DNA of 64,000 bases, taken from positions 17,470,257 to 17,534,256 of the forward strand of contig NC_135569.1 in assembly GCF_964340395.1 (NCBI RefSeq). The letters are read 5' to 3'. Position 1 is the first letter of the stretch; each line of letters starts with the position of its first letter. The notes beneath the pieces are model-generated. The model saw only the letters and a program-made list of their open reading frames with translations, searched no databases and was not told the DNA's origin. This document shows, one piece after another, positions 25,143 to 37,460 of the stretch. Both the position numbers and the translations under genes were made by a program. This stretch comes from Glandiceps talaboti. Lineage: Eukaryota > Hemichordata > Enteropneusta > Spengelidae.

Positions 25143-26705
25143 TAGTCCCCGCGGACGAAGTCCGGAACAGGGACTTATGGATTGGGTTCCGTCTGTCCGT
25201 GCGTCTGTCCGTCCGTGCGTCCATCCGTCCGTCCGCAGCCGTTTCTTGGAGATGCCTGGACCGATTTTTTTCAAACTTGGTACAGGGGCAACATGCTATG
25301 GCATACATATGCACGTCAATTTGTTTTATGATACGATCCAATATGGCCGCCTAGCAACCATTTTGTTTGTGAATTTTCCCTGTCTAAAGCCATAACTCAG
25401 ACATGCTTTAACAGATCTCATTCAAAGTTGGTATTAGGACAGTGTTCTATGACATACATGTGCATATTCATTGTTGTCATGATACGATCCAATATGGCTG
25501 CCTAGCAGCCATTTTGTTTATGAATTTTCATGTCCAAAGCCATAACTCAGACATGCTTGAACAGATCTCATTCAAAGTTGGTATTAGGACAGTGTTCTAT
25601 GACATACATGTCCATATTCATTGTTGTCATGATACGATCCAATATGGCTGCCTGGTAGCCATTTTGTTTATGAATTTTCCATGTCCAAAGCCATAACTCA
25701 GTCATGCTTAAACAGATCTCATTCAAAGTTGGTATTAGGACAGCGTTCTATGACATACATGTGCATATCCATTTTCGTCGTGATACGATCCAATATGGCT
25801 GCCTGGCAGCCATTTTGTTTGTGAATTTTCCATGTCCAAAGCCATTACTAAGACATGCTTGAACAGATCTCATTCAAAGTTGGTATTAGGACAGCGTTCT
25901 ATGACATACATGTGCATATCCATTTTCGTCGTGATACGATCCAATATGGCTGCCTGGCAGCCATTTTGTTTGTGAATTTTCCATGTCCAAAGCCATTACT
26001 AAGACATGCTTGAACAGATCTCATTCAAAGTTGGTATTAGGACAGCGTTCTATGACATACATGTGCATATCCATTTTCGTCGTGATACGATCCAATATGG
26101 CTGCCTGGCAGCCATTTTGTTTGTGAATTTTCCATGTCCAAAGCCATAACTCAGACTCCATTTTCATTGTGATATGATCCCCCATACCCAACCAATCCTT
26201 TATTGTTGGAGGCATATTCCATGTCCACCAAGCATTCACAACATATCTAAGTCTGTTTGTTTTAGGTTCAAAAATGTTGTTGCATGATCACAGTAGTGAT
26301 AATTCCTTAAAACCCAATTATAGCGGGGTCTATGTCATTCTCAATGACTTGTTTTTTCAAGTCCCAGTGAAGTTAGTTGTCAAAAACGTTTAAATGCCAG
26401 GAAAGCTTGCCATCCTCAACTGCACTCGGCTTTTGTGATCCCCTACATACCCAGGGTAGGTACACCCATTTCCACGGCAAATAATAAACAAAATTGAAAC
26501 CCGTGTAACATTGCTATTACGCATCAGAAAGTTTACATACTTCATGGTATGCCTTGTAACAGTTGAATCAACTTCAATACAATGAAGTGATACAGTATTA
26601 TTGCTCTACTTCGTCCCTGGGTAAAGTGGTATACATTCTTGTTTCGATCGAGATTGACAGACGCACCATCTGCTCCAAGTCGTATACATGTGTGAAAGGT
26701 GTGAA
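25143..26705 (+). mobile_element. F2 dispersed element, copy a
   Basis: Begins with a two-level hairpin (25144-25175: outer AGTCCC/GGGACT, inner CGGAC-GAA-GTCCG), then TCTGTCCG microsatellite, a core block GGACCGATTTTTTTCAAACT, and about five internal repeats of about 152 bp. Each repeat carries CCATGTCCAAAGCCAT, TCATTCAAAGTTGGTATTAG and GATCCAATATGGCTGCC. The right end (about 26508-26705) is shared, inverted, with the other F2 copy (40312-40460), which defines that border. A reading GGACGAAGT near the left end recurs inverted as ACTTCGTCC near the right end. No protein is encoded. Confidence 0.82.
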
Positions 26706-27084
26706 GTGAGCAGACGATCGTGACTGTACATTTTTGCAATAAAGCTTACAAATGATGTGTGTTTTCAGTGCTCACCTCCTTGGTTTGATGTAATAATCTT
26801 CAGATTCAATGAAAATATCAATACAAACACTTGAAACGCCTGAAAACATATTCTTTCTCAGTTTAGAACAACAATGTGTATATCCGTACCTTAACTTCCT
26901 GGTTTATCTTACATCAACGTTGGTGGTGCACTTTCGAAACGAAGCGCATGTGTGACCAGACGTTAATTACGCAAATTTTTACCAAAACCAAATCAAGTCT
27001 TGCCATTACCCTACGGGATACGTCTTCAAAATTTCGTTTGAATTGAGCCAATCGTTATGGAGAAAACAGTGACACAGACAGACA

Positions 27085-27122
<38 letters not shown>

Positions 27123-27167
27123 GACACTTCCACCCACTAAATACATCTCTTCCTTACGGAAGAAAAA
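26706..27167 (-). mobile_element. Relic of a related element in minus orientation (F3-like 5' end)
   Basis: Reading the minus strand from 27167: a hairpin CTTCC-TTAC-GGAAG (27149-27162), then the (TG)n/(TCTG)n microsatellite (complement at 27070-27125), then GATTGGCTCAATTCAAACGA (complement, about 27035-27055), the same order as in F1-F4. The region 26706-27000 is otherwise unassigned. Confidence 0.5.
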
Positions 27168-27385
27168 GATATGCAAATATATCTAGCAACATGGCTACGC
27201 CCATAGCAACATCCAAATAATCAGATACATCGCAAAGATAGCAACTTGGTTGGATAGGCTACTGGATAGTCATTCAGCAAATGAACACCTATTGTTAGCA
27301 TGGACTAGTATGTGGATAAACATTTTTAAAAACTGCACAGTTGTGCTACAATGCCATTCATTGGTGGTATTTTTTTTTATATACT
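27168..27385 (+). mobile_element. F1 copy a, 3' part
   Basis: Resumes the F1 body with ATGCAAATATATCTAGCAAC and CGCCCATAGCAACATCC, and ends with ACAGTTGTGCTAC, CATTGGTGGTA and a T-run, like the 3' end of intact copies. Confidence 0.8.
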
Positions 27386-27569
27386 TTCAGTCTGTTTGAA
27401 CAATTTGTTTTTCTCGAGCTATTATGGCATCAAATTATTAGTTTTCCTCCTTCACCTGCCGACAGATTTTATGTCTCAAAATCCTCCTTCCCCCCCCCCA
27501 CCCGAAATCAAATGGTTCTCCCCTTAGCACAATTATAACTTCTTAGGTTCATTAGTGCTAGGCATAGCA

Positions 27570-27839
<270 letters not shown>

Positions 27840-27929
27840 TTGGTATTTGGTGAGGACATTACTTGTGTGTAGTTGTGAAATTCTTCAAAGCAAAATACAA
27901 CAATACAACCCATTCACCATGCAGTTTCA

Positions 27930-28107
27930 AGATATAAGTTTTTGACCAAAATTGACATTTTTAGACCCAATTTGCATACCACTAATGGTATCATCATGTT
28001 GTGAATACAGCTTCATCTACACATGCCAAGATGCATCCCCATTGAATTACAGAAAAATCTGCTTGGTAGTTTTGGAATTATAGATTTTTGACAAACAAGA
28101 CACATTT
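27930..28107 (-). mobile_element. F1-like body fragment
   Basis: Minus-strand sequence with the F1 body pattern (AAAAATCTATAATTCCAAAAC, ATGCAAATTGGG-type, TTGGTCAAAAAC). It has no terminal hairpin of its own and is truncated by the F3 element that starts at 28109. Confidence 0.65.
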
Positions 28108-28108
28108 T

Positions 28109-28752
28109 TACCTCCTGTAAGGGTACGGGAGGTATTAAAAGGGGATGTCTGTCTGTGTGTGTCTGTCTGTCTATCTGTCTGTATGTCCATCTGTGTGTGT
28201 GTGTGTGTGTGTGTCTGTCTGTCTGTCTGTCTGTCTGTGTCATCATTTTCTTAAAAACAGCTGGTTCAATTATAATAAAATTTGGTACAAATAATGTTTG
28301 GGGTAATGGCTAGACCTGATTAGTTTTTGAGCGAGATCTGTTCATATTTATTAGGGAAATTTGCATATCAGTGAAATCAACTAATTAAGCATTATCTTAA
28401 GACTGCATTCTTCAATTTCAATACAATTCAGTACATACGTTAACCATAAAAAAATTGAATATGTCCTACAAACTTTGTTGCTATAGATTACAGTTTTAAT
28501 GAATAATTTGCATAATTAATTTTCGGTAATTAGGCTATATCTTAAAAATGCAAGCTTCAAATTTCATGTAATATGGTACATATATCAACTATAGTAATAT
28601 GCACCTGTGCTAAGCTGTTGTTGATACAACCTTTACCTTTAATGAGTAGTTTGAATGACGAACGATATTCAGCAATGAAGCAGTATCATGCACTCTTCAA
28701 ATTCCATATAATTTGGCAAAGCACACTTGTCCGAAAAAAAGCATGTTACCAT
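28109..28752 (+). mobile_element. F3 dispersed element (interrupted)
   Basis: Starts with hairpin TACCTCC/GGGAGGT (28109-28134), then the TCTGTCTG/TG microsatellite, then GGTTCAATTATAATAAAATT-TGGTACAA, and a body with GCATAATTAATTTTCGGTAA and CTATATCTTAAAAATGCAAG. The body sequence AGTTTTAATGAACAATTTGC resumes at about 30139, after the F1b element, so F1b inserted into F3. A relic of the same body lies at 39235-39420. Confidence 0.7.
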
Positions 28753-28754
28753 AG

Positions 28755-30140
28755 TTTTTTAGCACAACTGAACTGAGGTTCAGTAGTGCTATAGGGATCG
28801 CCCGGCGTCTGTCTGTCTGTCTGTCTGTGTGTGTGTGTGTGTGGATGTGTGTGTGTGTGTAAACAACTTAAAGTAAAAAACTACTAAACCGATTGCCATG
28901 ATATTTGGTGGGTCCATTACCTTGATTTGGGTGTCTAGTTGGGAAATTGTTCAAATCAAAATGATCGCATCACAGGTGTGTGATTTGGGTCAAAAAATGT
29001 GGCAGATTGGTGCAGAATTTGGTGGGAACATTGTTAAGGGGTGTAAAGTAAGATTTGTTCATGACATGATGATTCCATCAGTGATATGCAAATTAGGGCT
29101 AAAAATGTGTCTTTTTGGTTAAAAATCTATAATTCCAAAACTACTGAGCAGATTGGGCTGAAATTTAATGGGAAAGCATCTAGGGATGTATGGATGAAGA
29201 AATATTAAGCATACAATGATTCCATGACTGATATGCAAATTAGGTGTAAAAATGTTCATTTTTGGTCAAAAACTTAGTTCTCAAAAAGTACTTGGTCACC
29301 GAGTCTGAAACTTGGTGAGAAGTTTCTGAAAGTGTTATTCTGTAGATTTTCTTCAAAACATTTTGAGAAAATTGGCCCTAGCGACCATGACCACGCCCTT
29401 AGCAACAAACAAATGGCAGTATATTTTGGTCAAATAACAACATCATCTAGTAGGCAAATGAGTAAACATTCAAAAAATGTATGCAAATACCCTAGCAACC
29501 ATGACCACGCCCACAGCAACAGCCAAACGGTCGTGTATTTCACAAAGATAACAACAGGGATTAATAGACAATTGAATAAACATTCAAAAAATGTATGTAA
29601 ATTTGCCTAGCAACAAGACCACGCCCATAGCAACAGCCAAATAATCACGTATATTGCAATGATAACAACAGGAATAGAAAGACAAATGAATAAACATTAA
29701 AAAAATGTATGCAAATGTGCCTAGCAACAAGACCACGCCTATAGCAACGGCCAAATTATCACATATATTACAAAGATAACGGGGATTAATAGACAATTGA
29801 ATAAACATTCAAAAAATGTATGTAAATATGCCTAGCAACAAGACCACGCCCATAGCAACAGCCAAATGATCACATATATTGCAAAGATAATATCAGGAAT
29901 TCATACACAAGTGAACAAAAACATACAAAAATGTATGCAAATATATCTAACAACATGACCACGCCCATAGCAACAGCCAAATGATAGCATATATCGTAAA
30001 GATAGCTACATGGTTGGATAGGCAACTGGATAGTCATTCAACAAATGAACACTTCTTGTTAGCATGGACTACCATATGGATAAACATTTTTTAAAAACTG
30101 TACAGTTGTGCTACAACGCCATTGGTGGTATTTTTTTAGT
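28755..30140 (+). mobile_element. F1 dispersed element, copy b (complete)
   Basis: Most complete F1 copy, about 1.39 kb. 5' hairpin TAGCACAACTGAAC (28760-28773), loop TGAG, GTTCAGTAGTGCTA (28778-28791); microsatellite 28808-28860; core block AACCGATTGCCATGATATTT; a body rich in octamer-like ATGCAAAT, then about five internal repeats of 110-120 bp (about 29370-30000) with GACCACGCCCATAGCAACAG; the 3' end has CAGTTGTGCTA (30103-30113), the inverse of the 5' TAGCACAACTG, then a CCATTGG-containing mini-hairpin and a T-run. It is flanked by T-runs on both sides and sits inside F3. No protein is encoded, so it must have been mobilised by proteins supplied elsewhere. Confidence 0.85.
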
Positions 30141-31170
30141 TTTAATGAACAATTTGCATAATTAGTGATTCCCTTACGAGAATCATTCAGTTTAAATATG
30201 GTGTTACCATTTTTTCATGTCCATAGCCATTATTTCGATGTGTCTGAACCGATTGCCTTCAAACTGGGTACAGGGATATTTACTGTACCATATTCTTCAT
30301 ATGCATGTCAACTTGTGTGACGATACGATCCAATATAACCACTGGGTGAACATGAACAATTTCATAACTTTACACTAAGACAAATTTATTGTACCATATT
30401 CTTCATATGCATGTCAACTTGTGTGACGATACGATCCAATATAACCACTGGGTGAACATGAACAATTTCATAACTTTACACTAAGACAAATTTATTGTAC
30501 CATATTCTTCATATGCATGTCAACTTGTGTCACGATACGATCCAATATAACCACTGGGTGAACATGAACAATTTCATAACTTTACACTAAGACAAATTGA
30601 TTGTACTATGATGTATATATGTATGTCAACTTATGTCACAATATGATCCAACATGACCGCTGGGTGGCCATTCTGTTTTAACCGATTCCATTTAAACTGG
30701 GTACAAGGATATATGTTGTACCATAATCTTCACATGTATATCAACTTGTGTCACGATACAATCCAATATGGCCACTGGGCAAAAATTTGACATTGTCCTT
30801 ATACCAACATTGAATGAGATCTGTTCAAGCATGTCTGCATAATGGCTTTTAACATTTTGTTATGATTTTTCCATGTTTGGGACCATTACACAGACATGCA
30901 TGAACAATTTCCATTAAAACTTTATTTAAAGACTATGTACTATGATGTATATAATTATGTATGTCAACTTGTGTCACAATATGATCCAACAGGACTGCTA
31001 GGCAGCCATTCTGTTATGATTTGTTCATCTCTGTAGCCATTTGGGAGACATGTCTGAGCCGATCAATTTCAGTCAATCTTGGTATAAGGGCAGTGTACTA
31101 ATAGGTACATATGCATGTCAATTTGTGATTGCACCTATCACAGACAAGAAGTGTTACAATAAAAACAGGG
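30141..31170 (+). mobile_element. Diverged F2-like element with 106-bp tandem repeats
   Basis: The body shows the F2 pattern in a diverged form (CCGATTGCCTTCAAACTGGG, ACGATACGATCCAATATAAC, GCCATTCTGTTATGA). Three 106-bp units start near 30285, 30391 and 30497, each with GTACCATATTCTTCATATGC. A 5' hairpin is not preserved. Confidence 0.65.
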
Positions 31171-31174
31171 ATCA

Positions 31175-31708
31175 ATAACTCCCAAACAGTGGGAACTATG
31201 TCATCTATGATCGCTTGTTATCCCTAATTTGCATGTCACTGATAGGATCATCATGTCATGAATAATTCTTATTATAATATACCTAGTGATAACGCTGTGC
31301 CATGATTCGCTAGAATCAGTCACGTGATAGGAAAATAGAATGATTATTTCCCTTGGGAAATAGTTCCATCAACCGCGAGTTCACAGCAGGTCAAAATGGC
31401 AGCTACTGAGGATGTCGTCTGCCACCGTGAGTTCACAGCATGAGGTATATTATAAAACACATATTGCCTGGCCTATATTCGGGCTATAGCATCCGTTCAT
31501 TACCCCCTCGTGACTGTGAGTTACCAGAATCACATGCTATTTCCCTCAGCCTTCAGCCTCGTGAAATAGCATGTGATTCTGGTAACTCACAGTTCCTCGG
31601 GTGTAATAAACGGATGCTATAGCCCTCATGGCCAGGCAATATGTGTTCAATATAAACATCCCCAAGAATGTTCACACCAAATTTCAGACTGACCTGACCT
31701 GCCCAGTA
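31175..31708 (-). mobile_element. F1-like minus-strand copy interrupted by a foldback element
   Basis: F1 body (complement) at 31175-31271 breaks in the middle of the TCATGAA motif, and its expected continuation (AACATCCCCAAGAATGTTCA) resumes at about 31651. The intervening 31272-31650 is a separate insertion with long inverted repeats. At 31708 the same F1-like copy is interrupted again by F1c and resumes after it (33172-33196). Confidence 0.6.
31456..31648. repeat. Long inverted repeat, arms about 86 bp
   Basis: 31456-31542 pairs with 31563-31648 with few mismatches (for example ACACATATTGCCTGGCC against GGCCAGGCAATATGTGT, and GTTACCAGAATCACATGC against its complement). The loop is about 20 bp. 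A foldback/MITE-type insertion is the simplest explanation. Confidence 0.9.
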
Positions 31709-33171
<1,463 letters not shown>

Positions 33172-33196
33172 GTTTTTTGACCAAAAAAATCACATT

Positions 33197-33650
33197 TTAA
33201 TAGCTCTGCTGAAAGCGTCAGGTTGATTCTTTGTTGGCGTCTGTCATCCGTCATCTGTCTGTCCGTCAACTGTTTAGCTCTGCTGTCAGTAACAGCTGAG
33301 AGTTAAGTTGATTATCAGTCCCCATCAGTCATCCGACTATCAACTTTTTCTATGAAAATGACTGTCAGAATATTTTGATATTTGGTCTGCATGGCCTTTG
33401 GAGGGAGGTTATTCAGATTTGTTCATCCCAAGTTGATCTGTGCCATTTTCAGGTTTTTTCAGCATTTTTGTCAAAAATGATATTTTCAACTTCTTCTCAA
33501 ATACTACTTGTCAGATTGCTTTGATAACTGATAACTGGCATGCAGATACCCAGAGGGTAGCTTTCACAGATTTGTTAATTTCAACTCAGCACATGTTCTC
33601 TATTTTCAGTGATTTTTTTTTATTTTTTGAATGATAGAATTCAATGATGC
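33197..33650 (+). mobile_element. F4 dispersed element, copy a
   Basis: Starts with TAGCTCTGCTGAAAGCG, has CTGTCATCCGTC/TCTGTCTGTCCG microsatellite-like stretches (the 5' part appears duplicated near 33272), then TTTGATATTTGGTCTGC and body. Relatives in minus orientation lie at 49840-50232 and 58420-58548. Confidence 0.6.
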
Positions 33651-33667
33651 ATGCGCATTGTGACCAT

Positions 33668-33763
33668 TGCCATATTGGATTTCAGCACACTAGAAGCTGA
33701 AGTAAGTAGCCACATTGCCATATTGGATTTCAGCACACTAGAAGCTGAAGTAAGTAGCCACTT
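33668..33763. repeat. 48-bp tandem duplication
   Basis: Two units of GCCATATTGGATTTCAGC with AGAAGCTGAAGTAAGTAG at 33668 and 33716. Confidence 0.92.
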
Positions 33764-34679
33764 TTCAAAAGACATCATTAAAGGCAGCTGGAAAAAAGCA
33801 AGAAAAAAAGCTACTTTTTGAATATATAGCGATGCTATTAAAATCGTCATTTACGTCACGATTCCTAGCATGCGCGATTTAAATGGATAGTTAACTAAAG
33901 TGACTGTACACTGACTCCTGGCTAATATGTATCTTATATTGCTATTGTACGCTGGCTTAACTTTGAATAAAAATGTGTCCAGTTCAAAATTGTAACTTTT
34001 TGCAGCAAATTAAAAATTCTTTGTGCGGGAAAGTACACAAGAAGTGCGCACATGCACTGTGCATTTTCCGCGAGTAACAGTAGTCTTGAAAGTCTCCTTC
34101 ATTTGAAGATAGCACGTCGCAATTATAATGTCAGCGAGTGAAACTCAAAAAAAAGACGGAAAAAGTCGTTCAACGTGAGGTCGCCTGCTATGCTGCATGC
34201 AGTGACTCCGAAGATGCGCTCGATCTCATTTACATCTTGTTCCTTATATTAAAACATTTCATACTGATAAATCGGCAGATCTCTTTTTGGAATATTTGGT
34301 GGCCCTGAAAAACTATTAAACTAGGTACGCAGTTTAAGATCCACTATTTGAAGATATTTCTTTTCAATAATTGTGTTCGACGTTGTCTTTGGCTAAAATG
34401 TTGTTTGATATAATTATCTCATTGCACACTGACACTAGCGTTATTCCGCAATTCATGACAATTTGCTATGGAAAGAATATCCCTGAATTTGTAAACAGAG
34501 CTGTACATCAAAATCCAAACTTCAATTTCCATTATAATGATAATGGCAAGGAGAGTTCACCTTGGGTTCCGACATAAACAAGGCCATACCAGTTTTGGAA
34601 GTTGGGTAAAGAAAATGATTATTTTGTTGCGTTACTTATTTGAGAAAGCACCATCCATTTTTAGTTGATACCTAGTTGA
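33764..34679. other. Apparently unique non-coding DNA
   Basis: Slightly richer in CpG (about 33850-34200). A 68-codon frame at 34371-34577 shows no recognisable domain and is not called. Confidence 0.5.
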
Positions 34680-34689
34680 CCCTTCTTTT

Positions 34690-36130
34690 AAGACGTTTCG
34701 GACCGGCTGTTGGAGTCCTTCATCAATCGCAGTCATGTCTAACAAGACAGCATTCTTTGTTTGGCTTAAAATTTAATATTGTTCATCAAGCAGAGATGCT
34801 AGTATTTCAATCACATTATGATCAGCAAGGCTATTTTCAGCCTTGCTTTTAGAGGCAGAGTACTTCAGTTTAGTTGTGACAAGTATGTCTTTAAGATTTT
34901 TGTTTCGTTCTTTTCTGTGCTATGATTGGTTTGGTCGGGTAGAGTTGGTTCAAGGTTACATTATTTTCTAGCAGTTTCCAATGTTTTGTTAATGCGTCTT
35001 TTAGTTTAGACGTTTTTAATGTTGGGACTATATAATGTTGTTTTGAAGACTAGAGGAATCTCTTGAGTTGGTGTCCGATTTTGGAGATAAGTCTCCCTAT
35101 TCTTATAACGGACCTAACGAGCGAATCACTTCTGATTTGTTGTATCCTCTTTGTGTCAATTTGTTTATGAAGAATTTCAATTTGTGGAAATCTTCTTCGT
35201 TACTACACATTCATACCTCATTGTTTCGCCTTTAATAAAAACCCATTAAAAGACGGAATTTGGGTGACAAGATTGTCTATGGAGGTACAGAAAAGTGTAA
35301 GTCGATTTGGTGTAGTCTGGATAACCAGAATGTGGTTTCTATAACCACACATTGTATTAATCGTAACGATCAATACTGTATAGGAACTAGACTAGTTTGG
35401 TGTGAGTCTTGATATCCAACCTTTTTGTTTGTTCGAACCTATGACCTTTGTAAATCACCAAATCAAGGCATACCACTTCCATTTCTGAGCTGACTAATGA
35501 AAATTTTAATGTTGGGTGCATTTCATTTATCTTTTCACTCGGAATATTGAGTTCAGTTTGTGTGCCACGGAATAGCATGAATATCATGACATCTCTGAAA
35601 CGTGTCTAAAGTGATATTTTATCCATATATGTTTCAATAATGCGACACTCAAGTTTGTGGAATGCGACATCAGCTATCTCTAGAGAAGCTGGTGAGCCCA
35701 TACTACAACCACGTGTTTGTTTGTAGACATCTACAAACAGAGGCTACTAGATGAAAACCACCGTTTGTATTTTCTCTTGGATTTATTTATAATTTACCAA
35801 GGTGTTTAAGGTGTGTTTCATGTTTTTGTCTTGAAAATTTTCTTCTATCCATATCGGGGGATTATTCTCAAGACTTTATTTGTTGAAACTAATAGTTTAG
35901 TGGTTTGGTAGTTCTCTTTTTGGATGTGGTGGCCCTGAAAAGGGCCGTTAGTAATAAAGGGAAGGGGATTCCTAACACCATCAATATTAAATAAGTGTAT
36001 GACATTGCGCTTACCATATAACCAACTGTGGGTTGTTAGATCAAGTTTGTTAATAAGTGGAAGTATTTTCCAAGGTTGGTTCAAACTTGATTATTTTGTT
36101 TGGTAATAATAAATTGGTTTAAAGGTCAGA
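34690..36130 (-). pseudogene. Penelope-like retroelement remnant
   Basis: Minus-strand pieces in several frames follow Penelope-like RT order. MGSPASLEIADVAFHKLE (about 35715-35640) is the GxMGSPxxxxxAxxxxxxxE palm motif. DVMIFMLFRGTQTEL follows, where an RDD-type catalytic pair would be expected but is disrupted. Then INEMHPTLKFSL and LVIYKGHRFEQTKRLDIKTHT (35587-35387), and further on KSEVIRS and a TLKTSKLKDALTKHWKLLENN block, typical of the region between RT and the GIY-YIG endonuclease. The endonuclease was not found. Several stops and frame breaks show it is dead. The stretch 36084-35845 on the same strand is open but was not recognised. Confidence 0.72.
34692..34726 (-). ncRNA. Hammerhead-ribozyme-like motif of the Penelope-like element
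   Basis: Reading the minus strand: TTGATGA (34726-34720), stem II GGAC (34718-34715) with partner GTCC (34703-34700), then GAAAC (34699-34695) and GTC (34694-34692). This is the hammerhead core order CUGAUGA - stem II - GAAAC - GUC, with one core change, C to U at the first position, that would be expected to abolish cleavage. Penelope-like elements are known to carry minimal hammerhead motifs, and this one lies on the same strand as, and downstream of, the RT relic. Confidence 0.55.
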
Positions 36131-36782
36131 TAGCCAAGAGATCAGTTAGCTCCTCATGGATTTTTTTTACCAGCTATCTATCTTAAATAGAAGCATGGAT
36201 TGTTAACTACTACTTATTGCTACTTACACAGAACAAGTTAGTTGTGAACCAGTGACATGTAGGTATATTGTGAAGTGCACATTACAAAATTGGTAACTGA
36301 GAAAAAATTTTTTGCATTGCTTCTGCATATGGAAAAAATAATTTGATGCAGGACTGATGATAGAAAAAAAAATTGCTGTCACAGTGATGGGGAAAAAAAA
36401 TTGCTGCCATACCCACTTCCTCCTGCCCCCCCCCCCCCCAAATCAAATGGTTCTCCCCTAACAATCCTACTAGTATTTTGATCAACTTTAGATGCAAGTT
36501 ACTGCTGTTGGCGGCGCTGTCTATATCTCGAGGTCGTATTACCAGTGCCCTCAATAACAGTATCACTATCTTTAGCTAAAACACACAGTGTTTGAATATA
36601 CAAGAAATTTGGCTGTTGTTATAAATAGATACCTGTACGTGGAAAAGCATCTTACAGGATTAGCTTTGTACAACTCAAATTTTCATCAAAGACATATTTT
36701 GCTCACTTCAAACGGAACTTGACAAAAATGTGCAAATATATTACAGTCCTTTGTGTATAAAGGAACATTACACATTCAAATC
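36131..36782. other. Non-coding stretch, no gene seen
   Basis: Contains a C-run (36427-36439) preceding CAAATCAAATGGTTCTCCCC, also present at 27505-27525 after a C-run, so part of it is a dispersed repeat. Confidence 0.5.
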
Positions 36783-37155
36783 AAAATTGCACAAAATGTG
36801 GTCTTTAGAGAACACATTGCACACAATGTAGTCTTTAGAGAACACATTGCACAAAATGTAGTCTTTAGAGAACACATTGCACAAAATGTAGTCTTCAGAG
36901 AAAACATTGCACAAAATGTAGTCTTCAGAGAAAACATTGCACAAAATGTAGTCTTCAGAGAAAACATTGCACAAAATGTAGTCTTCAGAGAAAACATTGC
37001 ACAAAATGTAGTCTTCAGAGAAAACATTGCACAAAATGTAGTCTTCAGAGAAAACATTGCACAAAATGTAGTCTTCAGAGAACACATTGCACAAAATGTA
37101 GTCTTTAGAGAAAACATTGCACAAAATGTAGTCTTTAGAGAACACATTGCTGCTA
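36783..37155. repeat. 30-bp tandem repeat, about 12 copies
   Basis: Unit AACATTGCACAAAATGTAGT plus CTTCAGAGAA. The last and first units differ by TTTAGAG and ACAC. Three open frames of 123-144 codons result from a period divisible by 3. Each unit holds ATTGCACAA, close to a C/EBP half-site arrangement. Confidence 0.97.
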
Positions 37156-37261
37156 AAATAAATAACAGAATAGTTTGGAAAACATGAAGTGTTGAAGTTT
37201 AGTCACCCAATTAACCTGTCCCCATCTAAATTCTGAATGAATTGAATTCAGTTCTCTTGTC

Positions 37262-37353
37262 CCGGTTCAACTAAATCGGTTTACAACCAATTTAAGGGCA
37301 TATTATGCATATTATGCCCTTAAATTGGTTGTAAACCGCTTTAGTTGAACCGG
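37262..37353. repeat. Near-perfect 41-bp-arm palindrome
   Basis: 37262-37302 and 37313-37353 are reverse complements with one mismatch, around a 10-bp centre. A second small hairpin (GAAACC...GGTTTC around CCCTCAGGG) follows at 37357-37380. The flanks share loosely related CAGTTC/TTAACTTG motifs, so this may be the heart of a larger foldback element. Confidence 0.93.
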
Positions 37354-37460
37354 TTCGAAACCCCCTCAGGGGGTGGTTTCGATTCAGTTCAAAGTAAATC
37401 AGTTCGGAACAGGTTTAACTTGTCGTAGTTAGGACAGGAAAAAACCGACTTAGAATCGAT

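Noticed and set aside
36753-37187. 144-, 125- and 123-residue repetitive frames
   Set aside because: 30-bp tandem repeat without stop codons; open on both strands for compositional reasons.
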